In this document: one piece after another, positions 57,428-64,000 of the stretch
Position numbering within the stretch: position 1 is the stretch's first letter
Layout: each line of letters begins with the position of its first letter
Assembly: GCA_028867735.1 (NCBI GenBank)
Contig: JAGWFW010000002.1
Coordinates: 17,952-81,951, forward strand
DNA: 64,000 nt
Source of the DNA: Nitrososphaerota archaeon
Lineage (GTDB): Archaea > Thermoproteota > Nitrososphaeria > Nitrososphaerales > Nitrosopumilaceae
Reading direction: 5' to 3'
Notes under the pieces: generated by a model
Seen by the model: the letters and a program-made list of their open reading frames with translations, nothing else
What the model was told of the DNA's origin: nothing
Database searches by the model: none
Translations under genes and position numbers: made by a program

Positions 57428-58933
57428 TTAGAATAATTTCAAAAAGAGTATCATGTTAGTACCGGTGTTAGATAGATCCAGTACGTGCTTTTCTAGGAAG
57501 GTTGCCAGTGCCATAGTTGTTCCATACATTGCCACACCGCCTAGCGCAGTAAGCATGGCTATGTTGAACCATACCGTTTTGAAAAGCCCGCCCTGTCCAA
57601 CCTTGATTGCCAAACCGTTGATGGCAGACGTAATTATTATGACAAACGGCATCATCATTGCCATAAAATTAGGATCGATAGGACTCAGTGTTATGGCGTT
57701 GTTTGAGATTTGGGTTCCGGTAATCATGGTATGAAATATCTCGATCAGCTTGTTCATCAAACCAAATATTGCCATGGTGAGGGCGTGGAGCACTAGAACG
57801 ATTGTCTCAAACGTCCTAGATGTCTGCCTCCTTTTTGCCCTGAGCTCATTTATTTTCAATGATATCTCAGAAACTTTGTTGCCCACATCATTCATGTTTG
57901 ATCCCTTTTGCATGGCGCTTGCCATTATTGTATTTCCTGACGTTATGATTGCAGTGCCAGCTTCTCTTGAAAATAACTCAAACCCGATATCTGGCTTGAT
58001 TCTGTTCTTTATGCGGTTTTTAAAGGCAATTATCTGCTTCTGAAGGGGGCCAAAGTTGCTTCTCAAAACGGCATCAAGTGTCTGCCCCATTGATCCTACC
58101 ATCATGTATATCTCTCCAAAATGTCTGATAAACGACGGATACCACTCGTCAAGTGCTTGCAGGTCTGTTTCCATTTTCTTGGCATAGTATCCGGGAATGA
58201 ACAGTGGGGCAGTGGCAATGACGGCTACCAAAGGCAGCGGAATAATATTTGCGATGGATAGAACGATGCCCATGGAAGCTCCTATGCCGATTGACATGTA
58301 AAGAAGCATCTTAAATTTCTGAGCCTTCTCGTAGTCTCCTACAGATATCCTGTCCCTTGGAAATATCATGTACATGATAACAATAAATGAACCCATGCTT
58401 ACAATCACGCCAATAAATGAGACCATAAACACAAACTGGGAATTAGCACCACCCATGAGCATGGTCATGATGGAATTTCCAGATATCATAAAGACTGCCG
58501 TCGACGAAATTGTATAAAACATTTCGAGAAAGAGTTTCTGTGTCTCTAAATTGCGTTCGTATCTTATTGTAAAATTGTGTATGGTGGCAGACATTTCGTC
58601 TGTAAAGAATATTCGCAATTCATCACCCAGTCGGATGACCTGAGCTAGTTTTACTAGGAGTTGTTTCATGGGATCCGAGTTGTCTGAAAACTTTACTGCA
58701 ATCATTTCACATGACTTTGCAAGGCCATATCCCCATCCGACTCCCAGTCTGAAAACATCCTTGAACGTGTTGGAGTATTTCCCGTATCCTGAAGATTGCG
58801 CAGTTTTTATCAGATCGACCGAACCTACCTCTCCAGTAGAGAGTGCATAAAGAAACGCCATAAAGTAAACAAACTCATCGTCAGCCTTCTTAATCGACGC
58901 AAGTTTTTCTTTCAGAGTTGTTTTTTGTTTCAT
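57428..58933 (-). CDS. arlJ: Archaellum assembly membrane protein ArlJ (FlaJ)
   Basis: 501 aa, multiple TMs, T2SSF-like; adjacent to the ArlI ATPase, same operon. Confidence 0.88.
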   Translation of the reverse strand: MKQKTTLKEKLASIKKADDEFVYFMAFLYALSTGEVGSVDLIKTAQSSGYGKYSNTFKDVFRLGVGWGYGLAKSCEMIAVKFSDNSDPMKQLLVKLAQVIRLGDELRIFFTDEMSATIHNFTIRYERNLETQKLFLEMFYTISSTAVFMISGNSIMTMLMGGANSQFVFMVSFIGVIVSMGSFIVIMYMIFPRDRISVGDYEKAQKFKMLLYMSIGIGASMGIVLSIANIIPLPLVAVIATAPLFIPGYYAKKMETDLQALDEWYPSFIRHFGEIYMMVGSMGQTLDAVLRSNFGPLQKQIIAFKNRIKNRIKPDIGFELFSREAGTAIITSGNTIMASAMQKGSNMNDVGNKVSEISLKINELRAKRRQTSRTFETIVLVLHALTMAIFGLMNKLIEIFHTMITGTQISNNAITLSPIDPNFMAMMMPFVIIITSAINGLAIKVGQGGLFKTVWFNIAMLTALGGVAMYGTTMALATFLEKHVLDLSNTGTNMILFLKLF

Positions 58934-60600
58934 AGCATGTTAAGCTCCTTCATGAAGGCATCCAAGCCGATTTCTCTGCAGCGCGATATCGAATCGTAAA
59001 CATCATAGAAATTGAAGATCTTTTTTTCCACCATCTTATCCAGGATTTTGGCCCTCATTGCAAGCTCTTCATATAAGAGTGGCTCGTCTTTTCTTGACAT
59101 GCCTCTTTTTTCAAGCACTCTGGAAATGAACAAGGCGCTGCTTCCCTTTCCTCTAAACTTTACCTCATCCCTGCCTGGATCCCAGTCAAAAACCGGGATG
59201 AACATTACGTTATTTCCTTCCGGGTTGTATCCCAGAACCTCATTGATTGACAGTACTCTCCTCACCCTCTTTCCATCCGCGCCAGTGACTGATGCCTGAA
59301 ACAATGCAATGTTTAGGTTTTCCACATTGGTCTTTGGTATGTTCATCGGAGGATTGGTAATTCTCTGTATCAGTGCAGTCATGTTGGCTGCGTGAAAAGT
59401 ACTTACAACCGGGTGGCCTGTCTGCATTGCTTGAAATGCAATGTTGGCTTCCGCCCCCCTGATTTCTCCAACAAATATGTAATTTGGCCTCTGCCTTAAC
59501 GCTGCTTTCAGCAGATCAAACATGGTAACACTTGAATTCTGGTTTCCTGTATCGCGTGTGGCCTCGCTAATCCAGTTGGCGTGCGGCAGGGTGAGCTCAG
59601 GCGTGTCTTCAATGCTTACTATCTTCCAGTTGGAAGGAATGAATGCAGTTAACGCCATCATGGTAGTCGTTTTTCCAGACGCAGTCTCACCATTGATGAA
59701 GACGCTCATGCCCTCTGACATCATTATCCACAGGTAAGCCGCCTCTGTCGAGTTGAGAGTCTTGCTTGGGAGTATCTGGGTTATGGAAAGGGGTGTACTT
59801 GCAAATCTTCGGATTGTGGCATTTGTTCCTTTTCTGCTTACGTCCTTGCCAAACACGATGTTAATCCTGGAACCTTCTGGCAGCGTGGCGTCTATCACGG
59901 GTTTTGCATGGGATACCGTTTTTCCAAACTGCTCCGACATGCTAATTATGAGTTCATCTATCTCTTCAACGCTGAGGAATATGGGGCACTTGAGAGCTCC
60001 GAACATTTTGTGGATCACGTACATGTTTCCAGCACCTACCACTGAAATGTCCTCAAGATGCGGGTCTGTCAAGAACGGGTCGAGCAGTCCCATGCCGGCT
60101 CTTTTTCTTAAAAAATGATACTTTAGGTTGGCTACATCCTTCTCGTAAACCGGAAGGCTCTTCATCTTTGTCGCATCAATTTTGGAATAGTCTACAGGAC
60201 CGTTGTTGACTGACATGGTTTTGTCCAGATACTGGTCTATCATGTTGAATCGTTCTGTAAGCTCGACTGGAGGATTCATGCTTCCGGCGTGCAGTGCAAA
60301 TAGCTTGTCAGCATGCTCCATTAGCACCCTGTCCGGCTCATCTGGCTCTATTATTGAGTATTCCACATACCCGTCGGCAGAGTTTGAGTGCGGGTTGACA
60401 TGTATGTACGCAGTGTCGGATATCGGGTAGATCAGGTTGGGCTCTTTGAGCTTCTTGTGCTCGCCTTCTAGTTTTTCAGTGTAGATTGGAATTGGGTTTC
60501 CTCTTACAACATACATTTCCAGATAGTTGGACAGGTGTGGGGACTTTTTCAGGGCATCTGCAAACTTTTTGTCTTTTACCAGCGATATGTCAAAGCCCAC
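58930..60600 (-). CDS. arlI: Archaellum motor ATPase ArlI (FlaI)
   Basis: VFINGETASGKTTTMMALTAFIPSNWKIVSIEDTPELTLPHANW; RQRPNYIFVGEIRGAEANIAFQAMQTGHPVVSTFHAAN. Confidence 0.93.
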   Translation of the reverse strand: MGFDISLVKDKKFADALKKSPHLSNYLEMYVVRGNPIPIYTEKLEGEHKKLKEPNLIYPISDTAYIHVNPHSNSADGYVEYSIIEPDEPDRVLMEHADKLFALHAGSMNPPVELTERFNMIDQYLDKTMSVNNGPVDYSKIDATKMKSLPVYEKDVANLKYHFLRKRAGMGLLDPFLTDPHLEDISVVGAGNMYVIHKMFGALKCPIFLSVEEIDELIISMSEQFGKTVSHAKPVIDATLPEGSRINIVFGKDVSRKGTNATIRRFASTPLSITQILPSKTLNSTEAAYLWIMMSEGMSVFINGETASGKTTTMMALTAFIPSNWKIVSIEDTPELTLPHANWISEATRDTGNQNSSVTMFDLLKAALRQRPNYIFVGEIRGAEANIAFQAMQTGHPVVSTFHAANMTALIQRITNPPMNIPKTNVENLNIALFQASVTGADGKRVRRVLSINEVLGYNPEGNNVMFIPVFDWDPGRDEVKFRGKGSSALFISRVLEKRGMSRKDEPLLYEELAMRAKILDKMVEKKIFNFYDVYDSISRCREIGLDAFMKELNML

Positions 60601-60640
60601 GACAAACTGCCTCCTGTTTTTTATGTGTCATCCTGATCTC

Positions 60641-61342
60641 CTATGCATTTGCCGTTGATATCGGCACAATCTTTATTCCAAAACTGGTGTCCACCTCAAA
60701 TGCAAAAGACGGCTCTGCCTGCGACGTGGAACCTATCAGTTTTATTACCTTCATGATCTTGACTGCCTTGCCTCCTATGCTGGACGTACTGAGAGAAAAA
60801 TAGGCGTCGCATGCAGATTTGATTCTCAGTGCAACATCTTCCGGAATTGACGCTTCATGCATTGTGAGTATTATGGACATGCCAGTTGATACCAGATACT
60901 TGCATCTTGTAAGAAAATCAAGAATCTGGTCTGCGTCAGAATACATTGTCAGAAGAGATACGGAGTCTATTACTACGACATCACATTTCTTTGCATTGCT
61001 GCTGATGTATCTGCCAATCACAGGTAGCAGGAAAGACGACTGCCGCTCTGACCACATTGCGCCGTACACATGCAGCGGCAGTATTGAGAGCTTGTTTTGC
61101 AAAAACGGCTTGGTAAAATTGAAGGTGATTGTCTTCATTTTTTCAATATAGTCTTTTACAGTATTTTCAGTAATGCATAGAACTTTCATATTCAAGCTTA
61201 GCATTCCCTTGATGAATTGTGCGGCAAGGGCGCTTTTTCCTGCTCCGTGCTCGCCCTCTATTAGCATAAGACAGGGAGTAGGTATGCCACCTGCAAGCTG
61301 TCTGTCGACCTCTTCATTGCCGGTTGGTACCGTCTTTATCAT
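60641..61342 (-). CDS. arlH: Archaellum protein ArlH (FlaH), KaiC/RecA-like
   Basis: MLIEGEHGAGKSALAAQFIKGMLSLNMKVLCITEN; CDVVVIDSVSLL. Confidence 0.88.
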   Translation of the reverse strand: MIKTVPTGNEEVDRQLAGGIPTPCLMLIEGEHGAGKSALAAQFIKGMLSLNMKVLCITENTVKDYIEKMKTITFNFTKPFLQNKLSILPLHVYGAMWSERQSSFLLPVIGRYISSNAKKCDVVVIDSVSLLTMYSDADQILDFLTRCKYLVSTGMSIILTMHEASIPEDVALRIKSACDAYFSLSTSSIGGKAVKIMKVIKLIGSTSQAEPSFAFEVDTSFGIKIVPISTANA

Positions 61343-61908
61343 GTTATTTTCACCGAACTTGAGGTCGTAATGCCGTTATCAGTTCCAAATTCCACTGTAA
61401 ATGTACCGCCGCCATAGGTAGGATGGGACGGTTGTGCGTTTATTGCGGCAATCTCGCTTGGATCAATCATCCCAGGATGTATGTAGTCATTTTGAATCTG
61501 TGAGATGCACCAATGACCAGCAGCCAGTCCAGAACAAGTGTTTGCGTAATTTAGGGTTTCAGTCAGAATCGGATTGTTTGTAGCATTTTCTTGATATGTT
61601 ATAATCACATCAAATTTATTGTAATTCCACAATGCCACGTTTCCCGTGTTGGTGATTTTGAAAGTGGCCGGGCCTGTGCCCCTGTTGTCCTGCAAGCTTG
61701 AAATGCTGATATTTGTCTGCAGCCTCAAAAACAGGTTGTTTGACATCTGAGACTGGGACGTGCTTATCTTTGTAGCATCATCGACCACTGTAGAAAAAGA
61801 CATCATGGCATAGATTATGGAAAAAGTCACAATACCGCCAGAAATAGCAATACTTAATCCCATTCCGCCTCCTCCTTTGTTAACAGAATCTTGTGAATTG
61901 CTGATCAC
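61339..61908 (-). CDS. arlF: Archaellum stator-like protein ArlF (FlaF)
   Basis: MGLSIAISGGIVTFSIIYAMMSFSTVVDDATKIS N-helix, beta ectodomain; position between arlG and arlH. Confidence 0.75.
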   Translation of the reverse strand: MISNSQDSVNKGGGGMGLSIAISGGIVTFSIIYAMMSFSTVVDDATKISTSQSQMSNNLFLRLQTNISISSLQDNRGTGPATFKITNTGNVALWNYNKFDVIITYQENATNNPILTETLNYANTCSGLAAGHWCISQIQNDYIHPGMIDPSEIAAINAQPSHPTYGGGTFTVEFGTDNGITTSSSVKIT

Positions 61909-62353
61909 TTACTCCGTTTGGGGTGGTCACTTGTAGATCATAGGTAGAACCGCACTGGATGGTGGCCAGATTTGAAATGTTTATCTGTACTGTATTTGTC
62001 TGATTCCATACAGACAGCGGGCTTGAAAACTTCCATGATAGGCCGGATGGTGGATTGCTGTACTGTATTCTCTGCATTTGGTTAACTTGGCCAAAATACA
62101 CGTCGGTATTCTGGGGATTCGTAATTGGGTACGAGCCGACATTTTTTACCCATGCGCTGACACTAGTCTGCGTCGCATTTGTGATATAGATTACTTTGAT
62201 ACTTGTCAGAACTGTTTGTTTCTGACTCTCTGTAGTCTGCGTAAAGGTTGATTGGAACGAACCCACCTTTGTCATCACTACACCTGCAAGTCCGGCAGCC
62301 ACTATTACTGAAGCTACTATCAGAATGGCCTCCGTGAACACTGCAGATGCCAT
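61880..62353 (-). CDS. arlG: Archaellum stator-like protein ArlG (FlaG)
   Basis: MASAVFTEAILIVASVIVAAGLAGVVMTKVGSFQSTFTQTTESQKQTVLTSIKVIYITNA. Confidence 0.78.
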   Translation of the reverse strand: MASAVFTEAILIVASVIVAAGLAGVVMTKVGSFQSTFTQTTESQKQTVLTSIKVIYITNATQTSVSAWVKNVGSYPITNPQNTDVYFGQVNQMQRIQYSNPPSGLSWKFSSPLSVWNQTNTVQINISNLATIQCGSTYDLQVTTPNGVSDQQFTRFC

Positions 62354-63571
62354 TTATTCAGCCTTCTTTTCCACCGTCATTATGTTATCATGATTTTTAC
62401 CCTGATTCATCATTAATTTAGCATAAATCAAATCTGATTCTCTATCATTCATGCCCATTACTTTGCCAAACTTGTATAACATGATCAGTGTGTCGTTAAC
62501 AGACAAACCCGACTTGTCCATCATGTTAATTACATTGTAGACAATATGCTCATCTTCTTGGTTTAGCCCCATGAGTTTACACTGATCAATTAATACGTCG
62601 ATAGAGTCTCTTCCTAATGTTTGCAGGATTTCTTCCATCAACGATATGGTTGTCATTAACTTGCCCAATGTGATCTTTCCACCTAGTATTTGCTTAAACG
62701 CCAGCACCTCGTGGGAATCGCTTGCTAGTATATCGCCGGCATCACTGTCTTTCACAATCCTGTCTGGTGTGTTTTCTCTGTTCCTAGTCATGCTGTCCTG
62801 TGTCTCAATTTTGAAGTCAGATTCGGTTTTTTCGGAATTTGTACCCTGTGTCGGATCTGATAGTGGCAGCTGTTCTATGTGCAGGGGAAGGGTTGGATCA
62901 GACAATGATTTGATGTCAATCGAATCAAAATACTTTCGCATAAAATTTAACGGATTTGCAAGCTCGGCTTGAAATGATTTAAGATCAGTCAGGGATGATT
63001 CAACTGTTGATGACATAGAATCCATGTTACTTTTGATTATGTCTATCTCATTTCTCAGGTTGATTATGGTATCTTGCAGTCTGGCATTGTCCTTTTGTAC
63101 AGGCTCCATGACTCTTGAAACCATGTCCTGAACGACAGCCTCGTCGACAATCGGCGTCTGGATTGCGGCAGAACTGGCATCTCCGCCATACCCTGCCATG
63201 AGGTTTTGAATTGTGTCTTGGGACTCTCCTGTGGTATTATTACCATCTGGCAAAATCATGCCTTGTTCTTTCATGGGTTCAATAGAAACTGCCTCGACTG
63301 GTGGCTGATACGTTTGTTCTGATAATCCGGCACTGGCCTGTGATCCTGCTTGGACATTCCTTGATAACATTTTAGGCAGAATCACAAGTACGATAACAAT
63401 TACAATCGACGGCAGGACAAAATAGAACAGAGCGTATGTCGGAATGAAAAGATATTCCGGGAGCAGCTCGTACAAAAACAGGCCGTAGCAGGCTATTGTG
63501 CTTGCTGCCACGAAAGTCCGAGTGTTTCCGGCCATCTTTGCAAGTAAAAAAAGTGGATTGGTAGTGATCAT
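62354..63571 (-). CDS. Archaellum-cluster membrane/coiled-coil protein at the arlX position
   Basis: Two N-terminal hydrophobic helices, long coiled coil (DNARLQDTIINLRNEIDIIKSNMDSM), helical C-terminal domain; between arlB and arlG. Confidence 0.65.
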   Translation of the reverse strand: MITTNPLFLLAKMAGNTRTFVAASTIACYGLFLYELLPEYLFIPTYALFYFVLPSIVIVIVLVILPKMLSRNVQAGSQASAGLSEQTYQPPVEAVSIEPMKEQGMILPDGNNTTGESQDTIQNLMAGYGGDASSAAIQTPIVDEAVVQDMVSRVMEPVQKDNARLQDTIINLRNEIDIIKSNMDSMSSTVESSLTDLKSFQAELANPLNFMRKYFDSIDIKSLSDPTLPLHIEQLPLSDPTQGTNSEKTESDFKIETQDSMTRNRENTPDRIVKDSDAGDILASDSHEVLAFKQILGGKITLGKLMTTISLMEEILQTLGRDSIDVLIDQCKLMGLNQEDEHIVYNVINMMDKSGLSVNDTLIMLYKFGKVMGMNDRESDLIYAKLMMNQGKNHDNIMTVEKKAE

Positions 63572-63586
63572 TCCCCGTCACTTCTC

Positions 63587-64000
63587 TTACCCTAGGTCAA
63601 CGACGGTTGTAGTGACTGACGGTACCTGTCTCTCGACAGTCAATGCCGATCCTGTTGGTACTATGACCTCTGCTTTGACGTTGTCAAGTGCTCCCGGTCT
63701 GTCTGCGCTCTTGTATGCGATGGCAATATCTGCATGCTGTCCCTCGTTGAGTATGCCGTTGAGTGTGGAACCGCCTGAGACATCCCAATAGACTATTGCC
63801 TCTGTTGAGCTTGGTGCTGCCGCGCTTGAACCCGCTGGGTTTGCACTGATACAAGTTGCCGTTACTGCATCTGCAAATGCTGTTGTTGCGTTAGTGTATG
63901 TTTTAGATTTGAGCAAGCAGTTAGATGCATAGATGTTGTCGTATCGCACCGTGTTGCTGTAGTACTTGATGCTGGTAAGTGCCGGATTTAGGTTGACCGC
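63587..64000 (-). CDS. arlB: Archaellin (flagellin) C-terminal part, runs off window end
   Basis: Frame stays open past 63949: AVNLNPALTSIKYYSNTVRYDNIYASNCLLKSKTYTNATTAFADAVTATCISAN...LTVERQVPSVTTTVVDLG*. First gene of the arl operon. Confidence 0.75.
   Translation of the reverse strand, partial: AVNLNPALTSIKYYSNTVRYDNIYASNCLLKSKTYTNATTAFADAVTATCISANPAGSSAAAPSSTEAIVYWDVSGGSTLNGILNEGQHADIAIAYKSADRPGALDNVKAEVIVPTGSALTVERQVPSVTTTVVDLG

Noticed and set aside
1-64000. CRISPR arrays or cas genes
   Set aside because: No regularly spaced direct repeats or Cas-like ORFs were seen. The only tandem repeats are coding ones (47080-47268 and 48968-49033).

Overview
Archaeal chromosome segment, most consistent with an ammonia-oxidising Nitrososphaeria (Thaumarchaeota). 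The lineage is inferred from Cdv/ESCRT-III, archaeal ribosomal protein order with an RNase P subunit, DUF371, TrmB-like regulators and moderate GC; no search was run. Main blocks: (1) purine biosynthesis genes purS, purQ, purL, purF and purC, with purE and purK far downstream; (2) a proteasome alpha subunit plus an S10/spc-like ribosomal operon (L3 to L6, no L2) ending at tRNA-Asn; (3) a CdvB-like gene, CcdA plus a TlpA-like redoxin, and biotin genes bioF/bioB/bioA/bioD with a BirA-type operator in front of bioB; (4) a decaying accessory patch (about 28-33.4 kb) with frameshifted MazF/PemK-like and Fic/Doc-like toxin genes, a transposase remnant and small coiled-coil genes; (5) a type IV pilus-like locus (about 37-48.7 kb) with pilins, a MoxR AAA+ and VWA pair, a secretion ATPase, a TadC-like membrane protein and a large Thr-rich surface protein; (6) a signalling block with a TrmB paralog, a wHTH protein, an apparent P-II domain fused to a class III cyclase-like domain, and a response-regulator receiver fused to a membrane-anchored metalloprotease; (7) an archaellum operon (arlJ, I, H, F, G, an X-like gene, and arlB running off the window end). 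The most unusual items are the P-II/cyclase fusion, the receiver/metalloprotease fusion, a recurrent TTTCTAAATTCGAATTNTGAAA palindrome, the BirA-type operator, and a G-rich repeat intergenic region.
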